A stretch of DNA of 53,084 nucleotides from Fragilaria crotonensis (lineage: Eukaryota; Bacillariophyta; Fragilariophyceae; Fragilariales; Fragilariaceae), in contig JAKSYS010000434.1 of NCBI GenBank assembly GCA_022925895.1, positions 1 through 53,084 on the forward strand. The letters run 5' to 3'. The notes beneath the pieces are model-generated. The model did no database searches and was not told the origin of the DNA. It worked only from the letters and a program-made list of their open reading frames with translations. Below, piece by piece: positions 22,432-32,117 of the stretch. The position numbers were made by a program, and so were the translations under genes. Positions within the stretch are counted from its first letter, which is position 1. Each line of letters starts with the position of its first letter.

Positions 22432-22445
22432 AATGGTCTCTAGTG
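22432..22445 (-). repeat. Right terminal inverted repeat of the 5.9-kb element
   Basis: The plus strand reads AATGGTCTCTAGTG, the exact reverse complement of bases 16542-16555. Confidence 0.8.
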
Positions 22446-22697
22446 CTACAGGCACAACACCCTCACGGGATAAGGTGCACTACATAGTACTGCTATAAGG
22501 AATTATGAAGTACTGGAGTACTGGTACCGTATGACATTTGTCAGTATAACCATATGATGCCCCTCGTGCTAGTACAAATGCCAGTACTGTGCCGCATCTT
22601 TGCTATGCGCAGATATATATGCGTACCATAGTACGATTTGGAATCTTCATTCCATCACATCAATGCCTTTCGCCACAGTACACATACTACCCTTGTC
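22446..22697. other. Spacer and promoter of the RBBP9-like gene
   Basis: GTAC-rich sequence (GTACTGGAGTACTGGTACC near 22509) and an AT-rich patch ATATATAT at 22612-22619. The latter lies about 80 bp before the start codon and may serve as a TATA-like element. Confidence 0.4.
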
Positions 22698-23258
22698 ATG
22701 AGAGTCGTGATCATCCCCGGCATGGGTTGTAGTCCTGTGCATCAATGCAACTGGTATTCTTGGTTGCAAAAGGAGCTTGTGAAACGAGATGTACAATGCA
22801 TACTTCGTGATTTCCCCGATCCCAACCAGTGTCGCGAATCGATTTGGATACCATTCCTATTGGACGAGATTGGAATTGATTCAGATACGGTAGTTGTGGG
22901 ACATAGCAGTGGTGCGGCGTGTGCGATGAGATTGTTGGAGCGACTGTCCGAGACGAAGAAACCAGCGATGAAGGCGGCCATTTTGGTCGCTGCGGCGTAT
23001 ACGGATCTGGGGGATGCCCACGAGCGACGGAGTGAATACTTTTCAAGAGAATGGAAATGGAATGACATGAAGGAAGGTGCACAACAGATTGTGTGCTTCC
23101 ATGGTACCGACGACCACTTAATACCAGTGGCCGAGGCGAGACATATAGCGGAAAATCTCAAGGGTGATAACTTTGTCTACCACGAGATGGAAGGGAAATC
23201 TCATTTCTTCCGACCTTGGAATGAGATCCTAGATGTGTTTGACGAATTAATTGTGTGA
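22698..23258 (+). CDS. RBBP9/YdeN-type serine hydrolase
   Basis: ATG at 22698 begins MRVVIIPGMG and gives 186 aa, the usual length of RBBP9 proteins. This supports the start over the longer in-frame extension. The alpha/beta-hydrolase triad is visible: nucleophile elbow GHSSGAA (Ser), Asp in HGTDDHLIP, and His in GKSHFF. The oxyanion side has the N-terminal IIPGMGC loop. Members cleave small esters or peptides, often of unknown physiological substrate (family knowledge). There is no signal peptide, so a cytosolic location is likely. The next gene (23345) converges on it with an 86-bp gap. Confidence 0.85.
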   Translation: MRVVIIPGMGCSPVHQCNWYSWLQKELVKRDVQCILRDFPDPNQCRESIWIPFLLDEIGIDSDTVVVGHSSGAACAMRLLERLSETKKPAMKAAILVAAAYTDLGDAHERRSEYFSREWKWNDMKEGAQQIVCFHGTDDHLIPVAEARHIAENLKGDNFVYHEMEGKSHFFRPWNEILDVFDELIV

Positions 23259-23344
23259 TGATTATGGGTGGGTTTCAGAGTTGTTGAGTCTGCGGACTGA
23301 AGTTCTTTAATTGTTCACGTCGGTCCAGTATTCGATATATGTCG

Positions 23345-23827
23345 TTATAACACTTTCTTTACACTTTGCGTCACTTCATTCTTGGTTGAAGCTCCATTCG
23401 CATATGCTCCTTTCTTGACACCCTCTTCTTCGAGGCTCAATTCCGTCATGGAGGCATCGTGATGCGACTTTGAAGTCGGCGTATCCGGCGACGGATGACT
23501 CATCATCCCCTTGACAAAGTGACCCACAACCTTTGGAAAGTCACGTCCAGCCTTCAGTGCTTCTCGTTCCATACGCTTCGACAGCACATTACTCAATGCT
23601 TCGACGTGGTCATCTAAATCTGGTTCGTGACAGAGTTTCTTCAAACCGACAACTATCACGTTCGCGGCAGCATCCACAACTAGAGGATGATTCAATATCT
23701 GCGCCGTGAACCAGGCGATGGCATGGACTGCTACATTCACAATGGCATGACCAAGGTCCGACAAGAACTGCATGAAACGTAGTTGTTGCTTTGTTGTGTA
23801 CGGCTCGTACTTGTTTGCCAGCAACAT
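23345..23827 (-). CDS. Unknown helical protein
   Basis: The first in-frame ATG is at 23827 (MLLANKYEPY), giving 160 aa. The open frame extends a little upstream, and an acceptor-like TTACGCAG ends at 23849, so an upstream exon is possible. A hydrophobic, Ala/Val-rich helical stretch (IVNVAVHAIAWFTAQIL, VVDAAANVIVVGLKKL) suggests membrane association. A basic linker (SKRMEREALKAGRDFPKVV) and a Ser/Thr-rich tail follow. I do not recognise a family. It is divergent from the glycosyltransferase at 24233 and convergent with the RBBP9-like gene. Confidence 0.55.
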   Translation of the reverse strand: MLLANKYEPYTTKQQLRFMQFLSDLGHAIVNVAVHAIAWFTAQILNHPLVVDAAANVIVVGLKKLCHEPDLDDHVEALSNVLSKRMEREALKAGRDFPKVVGHFVKGMMSHPSPDTPTSKSHHDASMTELSLEEEGVKKGAYANGASTKNEVTQSVKKVL

Positions 23828-24232
23828 CACAATAAAACGATGCCACACTGCGTAACAGTTACATCAGTCACATGGAACAGCAACCAGATTTTTCGAAAGC
23901 GTTCCACCGATTCTTTCCGCGATGATCGAGGTGCACGTCGAATATCTACGATGACCGTTTTGAGTCGAATTGATCGACCATGTCAGATTTCGTCGACCAC
24001 CCATTACAAACGTGGTCAGTGGAGTACTATACGTATGATACAAGGTACAAGTACCGGTACCAAGTCTACCGAGCACTTTCCCGCAGAAGGCGGGGAATAC
24101 TACTGTCTACGGTATGATTCAGGGATGCAGCAGGGTCATGCGGACAGTGGGCCATTGATCCACAAAATTGGTCGCACGTCGCACCAAACATGTCATGTCA
24201 ATGACGTTCATGTATGCCGTTCTTTCTGCTTC

Positions 24233-25453
24233 ATGAGGACCCATAGTTGGAAACCCACTGCAGGTAGACGGTCCCAGCAATTAAATTACCGTGTAGTGTC
24301 ATTGGGATTCTGGTTCCTTGGAGTGCTTTTTGTGGTCTGTCTCGGGGTGAATCACCTTGCGTTCCAAAGAACTCAACAAGGCAAGCACTATGAAGAAATC
24401 AAAGAATTTGGTGTACCACGAACGAGTATTCAGACCGTCACAGCAGGCGCAGAGTTACCCGTTGTGGACATATCAGCTACGACACCATCCACAATCCGGA
24501 ACACTAAACTTCGATTGGACTGGACGAACCTTCCTCCGCGGTCTGAAATTGCGAAACAACTTCAGAATCTGCAACGAAATTGTTCCTTGCCCTATATGAA
24601 ATACGAGTGGCGAAGTCAGGGGTACGGGATGGGGTCTGATTTGCACGTATGGGGAAATAGCTTGTGGGCGGGTTTAATTTTTTCGCATCGACTGAAAAGT
24701 CCTAACCGTTGGATCTGGACTCATATGCAGGCATGTAAAGGAAAATCATCGTGGGATTGTTATTTCCCAGCCGTAGAACCGACGTGTCCGGACGAAACCT
24801 TCCGACCGGGACGCATCATTGCGGGAACATGTCAAAAGATCATTACATGGCCCCCAACGTATGAGGTCGCCGACTTTCGCGCCGCGGCAACAGAATTTGT
24901 GTTCTCGTCACTTTCTGATATTGTTATCCGGGAAGCGGAGAGACAACTACAGGCTGTCTTTGGCGACAATGGAGTCCCAGCGAACCTTATCACAGTACAC
25001 GTACGATGGGGAGACAAAGCGCTTGAAGGATCTAGAAAGAACAATCCGATTGATGGCTTTATTGCCGCAGTTGAGAAAATTGTACAGGAAAGGAAGATTG
25101 ATTCGGTTCATATCCTACTTTGCACCGAAGATCCATTGGCAGAAGCAGCGTTTCGGAATGCGGCACTGCCAACGTGGTCAATATATTTGGATCACTTCTA
25201 TACTGAGTTCCTCCCATATCGAAAAGATCGTGAAGTTGTCTACAACGTTCCTTCGTTCATTACCATGGATCTCAAGGGAAAACCTGGATTATGGGCTTTG
25301 GGTTCTTTGTTAGTCGCCATGGAGGCCAATTACTTCGTCATGACTACAAAATCGAACTGGGCTCGTCTGATGAACGAGCTTCGAAAGAATGTTATTGATC
25401 CGCGATGTGACGGCTGCACTTATATGGTTGACCTCGAAGAAGGGGAATGTTAA
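24233..25453 (+). CDS. Type II membrane glycosyltransferase, fucosyltransferase-like
   Basis: With ATG at 24233 (406 aa) a short basic tail (MRTHSWKPTAGRRSQQ) precedes a membrane helix (FWFLGVLFVVCLGVNHLAF), as in Golgi type II enzymes. The open frame runs further up to about 23783, so an earlier start cannot be excluded. The catalytic part includes GSDLHVWGNSLWAGLIFSHR and HVRWGDKALEG, which looks like the nucleotide-sugar-binding HxRxxDK motif of fucosyltransferase GT-B folds (GT23 and relatives). Later IHVHILLCTEDPL-like (SVHILLCTEDPLA) and MTTKSNWARLMNELR match the acceptor half. Six or more Cys (SWDC, PTCPDE, CDGC) suggest a lumenal fold. The donor GDP-fucose is inferred. Confidence 0.75.
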   Translation: MRTHSWKPTAGRRSQQLNYRVVSLGFWFLGVLFVVCLGVNHLAFQRTQQGKHYEEIKEFGVPRTSIQTVTAGAELPVVDISATTPSTIRNTKLRLDWTNLPPRSEIAKQLQNLQRNCSLPYMKYEWRSQGYGMGSDLHVWGNSLWAGLIFSHRLKSPNRWIWTHMQACKGKSSWDCYFPAVEPTCPDETFRPGRIIAGTCQKIITWPPTYEVADFRAAATEFVFSSLSDIVIREAERQLQAVFGDNGVPANLITVHVRWGDKALEGSRKNNPIDGFIAAVEKIVQERKIDSVHILLCTEDPLAEAAFRNAALPTWSIYLDHFYTEFLPYRKDREVVYNVPSFITMDLKGKPGLWALGSLLVAMEANYFVMTTKSNWARLMNELRKNVIDPRCDGCTYMVDLEEGEC

Positions 25454-26079
25454 AGTCTGTAGCGCCAATCAGGTATCATACTCTATGTACTGGTATTCCC
25501 TATTATGCATCGTGCGTGTGCTGACATGCATGCATGATAATACTGCAATCGCTGCATCGCACTATCGATTCCGTCTTTGTACTCCAGTACTCCAGTATAG
25601 CCAGTCAACAGTACTGGATAGGCTGTTAATCGTAAAGACGGACGAAGCCGTGGCAAACATGGTTTTCAACCTGGAGCGAAGAGAACTAAATTTCTCATTT
25701 TCTAGGCGTTCTGAATCGGGTGGATCGGTGGATCGCACAATTTTGATTAAAATCAATTGTCTTCCTGTATGTATGATTGAAAGCAAATACAGACTACGTC
25801 ATCTGTCCACCGTCTTCCGAGCGCCACGCGCCTTGTCACAAAAATTTCAGAACGCGATGTCGAGTGTTGTCAACATCCAATGAGAAGTGTCAATTTCCCC
25901 CCCAACTGCCCGCGGAGTGTGCGTTTGAGCGAGCGAGGTGACGAGTTGCTGCCGGTCTTGATCTCTCCTATGACTCTCTGCAACACGCGTCTAGGTTTCT
26001 GAAGACGATCGCTCCTGCTTATTGAACGACGACTTTTGCCCATCGCATCGAACCCTTCTCAATCATCTTGATCAACCCG
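25454..26079. other. Spacer, no gene supported
   Basis: A plus-strand open frame continues to 25883 but shows no domain and no start, so I treat it as chance. GTACTCCAGTACTCCAGTA occurs at 25578. Confidence 0.4.
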
Positions 26080-27001
26080 ATGGCGGCAGTAAACAGTGGC
26101 TTTCGAAACGAAAGTGTAGGATTCTCATCCAATCTTCCTGACTCGGAGTACGATGCAGGTACATTCGAAATAGGGAGAACGTACACGGCGCCCTTCCATT
26201 AGCTGGTTTGATAATGATCCAGATCTTGCTGATTCTGACGATGGTAGTGCGCTGCAGAGGATCGAAAGGATGCAACTTCGAAAGCAATCACCCAAGATTC
26301 GGCGCCGCAAGAAGCGCAGCAAGGTTCCAGTCGACCCGATTGCTCAAGAACTTGAAGACGAAGCGCTGTTCTACCAATCCCAACTTACTCCGGATGAAGT
26401 GTCTCGTCAATTGGAAGCATCCACAACAAGAATTCAGCGAGCAACGGATCGCTTCCTCGACGTGCTTGAAAATATGCGTGAGTCCAACTCGTTTCATGCA
26501 GTCGATGTGCTCTTTGGAGACCAAGGTCATCCAGTGTCCAATGAAATCAAGGACGCCATCGACGACGGGTTCTCAACGCTCCATCGATGCTACAATTACT
26601 GCATACAGAATCCTTCGGCAAGCAGGTTGCATCTCAAACCATTGGGTGCACAAACCAAGGCCTTGTTGATGGCATTCCTCGCGCTCCCTCCGCTTCCCAG
26701 CAACTATATCCAAGTGGTGACATTCTGTGGCGCGTTGGCTCAGTACTACGGGTGCCACCACCTTGTGTCTTCCAGCGATCATGCAGTGGCACATTTTTAC
26801 AACTTGCTTCGCTATCTACAGGTACAACAACAACCAGATGACGAGGACACGTTGGAGGCGCTGTGCGAGCCAACCGAAATTTTGTTTCGTAATCATCAAG
26901 TTCTACTGAATGAACTCATTACGCCTCCAGCGATCGCTGTGCAAATTGAAGCGTGTCTGGGAACCCGTATGCACAAGTTACTTGTCAACCGCACAGGCTA
27001 G
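26080..27001 (+). CDS. Unknown protein, likely spliced, with a possible 22-nt intron
   Basis: ATG at 26080 reads AVNSGFRNESVGFSSNLPDS. Frame is lost at 26181. Removing 26181-26202, which begins GTACACGG and ends CCATTAG (22 nt), gives EIGRTWFDNDPDLADSDDG and then RRRKKRSKVPVDPIAQELED to a stop at 27001, 299 aa in all. The main exon has a basic patch, a helical region (EDEALFYQSQLTPDEVSRQL) and an Ala/Leu-rich C-terminal half (TKALLMAFLALPPLPSNYI). No family is recognised. The basic patch may be a nuclear localisation signal. The 5' part and the splice are uncertain; the long exon from 26203 is solid. Confidence 0.6.
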
Positions 27002-29117
27002 TTTCAACACTTCCCCCAGGATCATCACTCTACACGGCTACCATCTCACGGCAACGCTCGAGGGTTGTGACGCTTTCACTGTCAAGTCAATGATTCAGCC
27101 GCAGCATGCGAGAGCTCTTGCTTTCAAGTACCTGGTACTGCACATGGAAATTTGTGTGCCTCTTGTGGTCCGCTACACACACCACCGACCAGTCCAGGCA
27201 CCACTATTCACGCGGGTTATCCGCCATTCACTGACCAGTCCCCTATCCAATATGATTCGAGCTGGTAATTGAAATCTCTACCAAGCCTCATTGATCTCCA
27301 TTTCCGCGATTTTTTATTTCAAGATCACGATATAAGTTAGCGCATCATGTGATTGGAGTGCAACCACACGGATATGGCTGCGAAGTGGGCGCAACGTATC
27401 GCCGTGCTCAAAGAATATGTTCCAACATGCAGTCATGCGCAGAACGTGTTTCCACCTTGCTCGTTTGTCGGAAGAGCACGGCAAGTGATTTGTGGGATAT
27501 GGAGCCGTACGCCAGCGATGCAGTCGTGACGTATCCATTCAGTTGAGCACAAACTAGACGGTTGCGATCGAAGCAAATTGTCGATGCCATGGCGAAGTAA
27601 CATCTACTGATGTTGTTGCCCAGCCACGCAGCGATGACGCTCTAAAACGATGACCATTGTCGAAAAGACATCTAGAAAAAGAAGGGAATTCGTTTTGATT
27701 GTAGATAAGTCTATCGAATGTACCCTTGATCTCCATATGGTAACGGGTTGTGTATTGCCAACCATTTGCAGAATTTCTTGAAGGTGTCACACCTAGTTGG
27801 TACTTCCGTTCCTTTGCATGGAAGAGGATTGCAGTGCCCAGCTTTATCTTTGGCTGGCAGAAACGTGTTCTTGATGAATCACATTGCACATTGCTGGTGC
27901 TGTTGACTGCCGCTTGCTCCATCGGGGTTCCGATGAGCTTTTGTTTGACTGGATCATCAAGGAAGACCTGTTGACAGCAGGAGTTGATGACGCCGTCCCC
28001 TACTTATGATTAACATTAGTAGTACGCACATGACAAGGCTGCGGGCGGTAAAAATGAGAAAGAAACCAAATTGAGATCCTACTTTCAGTTTCGTTGCCTC
28101 GAGAAACGGAAGGATTGGCTTTAGCCAATACCATGAGCTCAGACACGGGTCCCTGCGGTAGAGTAGACTCATGTAGTATGACATACAAACTGCAGAATAC
28201 ACCCGACAACAGGTAAAACTGCAAATTTGAAAGGCAAGCTTCGAACTTGCTGTTGTGTGCATTAACATTTATTGTCTCCAATAACGAAAGTGATCTTGAG
28301 CATCGTTGAAGTACTGAAGTACCGTCGTACATTCATGTTGACTAGGGTCTGATGTTGATCTTGCGATCTTGCAAGGCCATTCTTCAATTGATGTCCATGG
28401 ACATTGTGCCTCCTACATTTAAAACAGATTTAGTGTCTGTGACTCCGATTTCGGGACTCATCTCAGAGGTGAGAACAAAACAGAAAATTGCGCTCCAACA
28501 TCTATGTATGCATACACTCGTAGTGCGAGGAAAGGACAGTCATAGCAAACTCAATTGAGAATCACGAGTAACTGGAATTCCGCTAAGGTAACTATTTTTG
28601 TAGACGAACTCCATGACTGTGCTCACAGCATGACCTGCTGACTCACGAGCGACTGGAATATTCACTTGGTGTTGTCACAATGAATGCAACATTACTATTG
28701 TATACCAGGTACTCCCACAGCTATAGACCAGGTAAGGAGTTCCATGTACAATTGCATGGACACTTAATCGCATACTTCGAGTCTTGATGTGTGGGCTCTT
28801 ACACATTTATCGACATTTTTTATCCCAAAACCTCTTTTTACTAGACTTAACATAATTTATCACAATCACATGCATACACACCCCCAACCCCCAGGGCTTT
28901 CAACTGCAGACGGACATATTTATTCACGAGTCATGCCCTCGGTTAGATGAATCGGCAGAACAAGAACTATAGACACCTGACACCCGACATCACCTTACAA
29001 GACGCTACTGGGGATGCCGAGGTGCAACCCCTCGTCCAGATGGGGGGAAAATCGAAGATCACTTTCAGAGTTCATAAAATCATTCTGAGAACTCAGAACA
29101 AGTCAAGGTGAAAAATC
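27002..29117. other. Long spacer, no gene supported
   Basis: The best open frame is 27554-27922 on the minus strand (122 codons from ATG, TILFHAKERKYQLG-like), which shows no domain I know. Two related words, CACGAGTAACTGGAAT near 28562 and CACGAGCGACTGGAAT near 28644, hint at a small duplication. The last 250 bp lead to the peroxidase. Confidence 0.45.
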
Positions 29118-30505
29118 ATGAAGGTTTGTCTTGTCGTTCTTGTTCTTACCCAGCTTGTTGCCGGTGTCGTCGCTCAGGAGGCCGACCAGGAGGAGCGTGG
29201 GCTGCTGTTCGGGCTTCTTAGCGGCCTTCTCTTCCCAAAATACCCAACGACCAGTCCGCCAACGCCAAGACCGACTCTTCGTCCTACGCCCAGTCCATAC
29301 GTGCCGGCTGTCCCGGCCGTGCCTCCACCTGCTCCCGCCCCATCTCCACAAGCGATTGCAGATCATATGAAACTCGTGGGTGCCAAAATTCGCGCGACGA
29401 TCACGAGCAATGAAGAGATTGCTGCCACCTACCTTCGACTCGGCTTTCACGACTGCGTCCCCAACGGTGCTGCGGGCGGTTGCGACGGATGCATCAACCT
29501 AAAGAATGAAGCCAACAGTGGACTTCTTCCAGCAGTCCAGACGTTGGCTCCCATCGTTGCCGAGTTCGAGAACAAGGTTCTCGGAGTCTCTCGCGCCGAC
29601 ATTTGGGCCTACGCCACCCTTCTTGGCGCCGAAGTTTCTCAAAACGAGATTGTCTTTACCGACTCTTTCGTTGTCGGTCGGAAGAACTGCGAGGTTGTTG
29701 GTACCTGCAGCAGCAAAGATCCTATCTTCTGCGCCTCAAACGGACCTGACCAATTAAGTGACTTCCCAGATAGTGATTTGACTACTCACCAGCTGCTCGC
29801 CTTCATGCTCGATCATTTTGGCTACAATGCTGATGATACGGTCGCGATCATGGGTGCGCATTCCATTGGACGCGCACTACCTGAAAACACCGGGTACCAA
29901 GGACAGGAGGGGTGGGACAACGACCACAAGAAGCTAGGTACGATGTTGTCTTGTCAATTGTTTGTACGTTAGCATTGTTATTCGACCGCTCTGACCCATT
30001 TGCTCAAACTTAACACTGAACAGACAACGAATACTACAAGGCCCTCGTCGGACCTCCTGGTGCCCTTTTTGACGGTCCTGATTGGTTCCCTCTTCAGGTG
30101 CTTTCGAGTGGGGAGTGGCAGTGGGTGCCCGCGGGCAAAGGAGACCCGCAGGTTGGCACCCTAGGCTTCCCAACCTATTTGTTCGGCGGGCTATTCGGCT
30201 CTGGTAAGTTTTCGCTGGCGCCTTACCTCCTTGATCCACTCAACACTGGGTGGCAGTGGTCAGGCAAAGGCGAAGTTCCACCCTTTATGCTGAATGCCGA
30301 TATTGCGATTGTCCGTGATCTTGGAATTGGGAACAAGCTGGAGGAGAATGGCAGGCCTCTCTGCGCCTTCCGCTTCCCGGAACAAAAGAAATGTCCCGCG
30401 GCGGCAACTTTGACCAAGGCTGGAGTTTACAGGGAGAATAACAGTGTGTGGCTTGCAGACTTCAAGAGAGTCCTCTTAGTCATGGTCAAGAAAGGTTTGA
30501 AGTAG
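29118..30505 (+). CDS. Secreted haem peroxidase of the plant-type superfamily, PT-rich linker, copy 1
   Basis: Exon 1 (29118-29937) and exon 2 (30024-30505) join over an 86-nt intron (donor GTACGA, acceptor AACAG), phase 1, giving 433 aa. A signal peptide (VCLVVLVLTQLVAGVVAQ) is followed by a Pro-Thr-rich linker (PTPRPTLRPTPSP). The peroxidase domain has the distal site YLRLGFHDC (Arg, His), a Cys-rich loop GGCDGCIN, SRADIWAYA, and the proximal ligand region VAIMGAHSIGRA. Such enzymes oxidise phenols with hydrogen peroxide outside the cell. Exon 2 contains a 45-residue stretch absent from copy 2, bounded by the repeated TGGCAGTGG at 30116 and 30251. The C-terminus (TKAGVYRENN, FKRVLLVMVKKGL) matches copy 2. 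Confidence 0.85.
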
Positions 30506-31140
30506 TCAAATAGACTACTGGAGTGCATTTCAAGAAGCGAAACCATGAAGCACTTGGTGGATGCTGTGCTTCGAAAAAATCGAGTGATCGCTACCCGTGT
30601 CTCGGGTCTGATGATGGCAGACTTGCACTGGGTGATCTACATAGGATGCGAATGCGGGAAATAGGTAAACCATTTATGATTTAGGCAAAGAGGTTAAGGC
30701 TCTACTGATTACCACAGTTATAGTTGGAGTTCCGGTGCACACCAGGATTATAGGAATGATAGAGTTGAGTGATGTCTGACATCTGCAATGTGAGTCGTCA
30801 TTGCAACCTACTTGTTCGATCTGCAGTTGTTGCGGACACACTCGAATGGTGCCAATGCAAGGTTGTCCTGAGCGCGTAGAGTCAGTGTTGGGTGCGAGTA
30901 GTTGTACCTGCTGGAGTAGACGAAGGAAGGGACTGTGTCCTTCGCATAGTACCTGTACTCCTTTTGTTGAACGCAACACAAACGGGGTCAGGCCTGATGT
31001 GAGAGACATTTGTGCCGTATTACTTAAACGAAGGCAGGACTCAGAGCAAAATGGATGGCTGACGGCTCGTCATTGTCAATAACATCAGAGTGTCGCAACT
31101 TTTGAAAGATGAGTGATCAAATTACTTGGTAACATTTGCT
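30506..31140. other. Spacer between peroxidase 1 and the SET gene
   Basis: A plus-strand open frame (30801-31082) with many Cys (CSICSCCGHTRM) is present but lacks a domain and is GC-biased. I consider it unproven. Confidence 0.4.
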
Positions 31141-32117
31141 TCATGGAAAGAAAATCGGACTTTTCACCTGCACAAGTTCTCGATACGATTTCTGTTCCCC
31201 AGGAACAAACCCGTATAGAGAGGCGTATTCATGAAGCTCCAAATCGTGTGAGTACTCAATGTACAATTCTTCTCCCGAGGTGAGATCACGCCGTGCTATA
31301 ACGATCACTGCCCCCTTTTGGGCATCTGTCACATGCTCAACATTGGCGTCCTCCGAATGTTGCGTCATGTCCAATAAGGGTATGAGCTTGCTGCTGTCAA
31401 CACTGTCGTCCTCAAAGGATCTTGAAAGAATAGACGCGTAAGCAGCTCGTAGAACCTCATCCCATATTTCTTTGGATGGTAGCTCCAAGTTTTTTTCGGT
31501 TTGCATGACTTGCCACAAAATGTCCATCGCACTATCTGTGTCTTCGCGCAATGATAAGACCTTGTCATAGATGTTCGAGCCCTCCAGAGTCTTGACGTCC
31601 TCGTCCGACAACCACAGGACATGATCCATATCAGCTATATTCGTCGGAAGCTTGCAAAGATATGGATACCAATGTGATTGCTTACCCTTCAACATCTCCA
31701 TCCGACAAATCCAGCTAAAGATGCCATTCTACCTGCTGCTCCACCCTCATCGCTCAGGTAGCAAAAGGCGTCTCCCAACACCTCATCACTCCAAGCGTTT
31801 TCCACCGAAATCACATGTGTCTCTGGCACAATCAGCAGAACCTCTCCCCGCGCCACGTCCGTCGTGACAAAGAGTCCCTGACCACCACCAGAATACTTGG
31901 ATGTACCAATGGACAGCTGCAACGATAGCTGCGAGTTTCGGTCATCCGCTCCCGCTATCCAATTCAACAGAGCGTCGTAACCATTGCTGTCACGAGACGA
32001 AAACATTCGAGAAGACTGCATCCATTGGAAATGGGCAACTACCGAGATAGTGAACCCGACACACTGACTAATCCAAAGGAAGGACAACGCCAGCGAGATC
32101 GTTCTTCTGGCATCCAT
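31141..32117 (-). pseudogene. SET-domain methyltransferase, Rubisco LSMT-like, with one frameshift
   Basis: ATG at 32117 starts with a hydrophobic leader (ISLALSFLWISQCVGF) that could be a signal or plastid presequence. The first frame reads the SET N-terminus (GQGLFVTTDVARGEVLLIVP) to a stop near 31689. The next frame from about 31701 continues directly: HWYPYLCKLP, LIPLLDMTQHSEDANVEH and TSGEELYIEYSHDLELHEYA, then YGFVPG. These are the SET cofactor and substrate motifs of lysine methyltransferases of the RLSMT/SETD3 type. One base missing or added at about 31700-31715 would join both parts (FVGW to MEMLKG). It is either a real frameshift or an assembly error. About 325 aa in total. Confidence 0.7.

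Larger units (their letters stand above)
16542..22445. mobile_element. 5.9-kb inverted-repeat DNA element with two convergent genes
   Basis: The left end CACTAGAGACCATT (16542-16555) is repeated exactly inverted at 22432-22445. Similarity continues inwards with gaps: TGATCGAT, then TTTCATACTTTA, occurs on both sides. The flanks are GTACCGGTAC (16532-16541) and CTACAGGCAC (22446-22455), 7 of 10 bases equal, perhaps a worn target duplication. Inside, a plus-strand transposase-like gene (16968-20504) and a minus-strand ORF (20517-22151) end 12 bp apart. I do not recognise a named superfamily. Confidence 0.75.

Noticed and set aside
25389-25883. Plus-strand frame of 164 codons after the glycosyltransferase
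   Set aside because: It overlaps the end of a solid gene, has no supported start and no domain.
30206-30258. 53-nt intron with a perfect GTAAGT donor in peroxidase 1
   Set aside because: Removing 53 nt would break the frame, and the paralogue's length is explained better by the 132-nt segment.
30801-31082. Cys-rich plus-strand frame as a small secreted protein
   Set aside because: No signal peptide and no family; the minus strand is equally open, so chance is likely.
31141-32117. An intron instead of a frameshift in the SET gene
   Set aside because: The available GT-AG stretches (11, 18 and 30 nt) either keep the wrong frame or are far too short.
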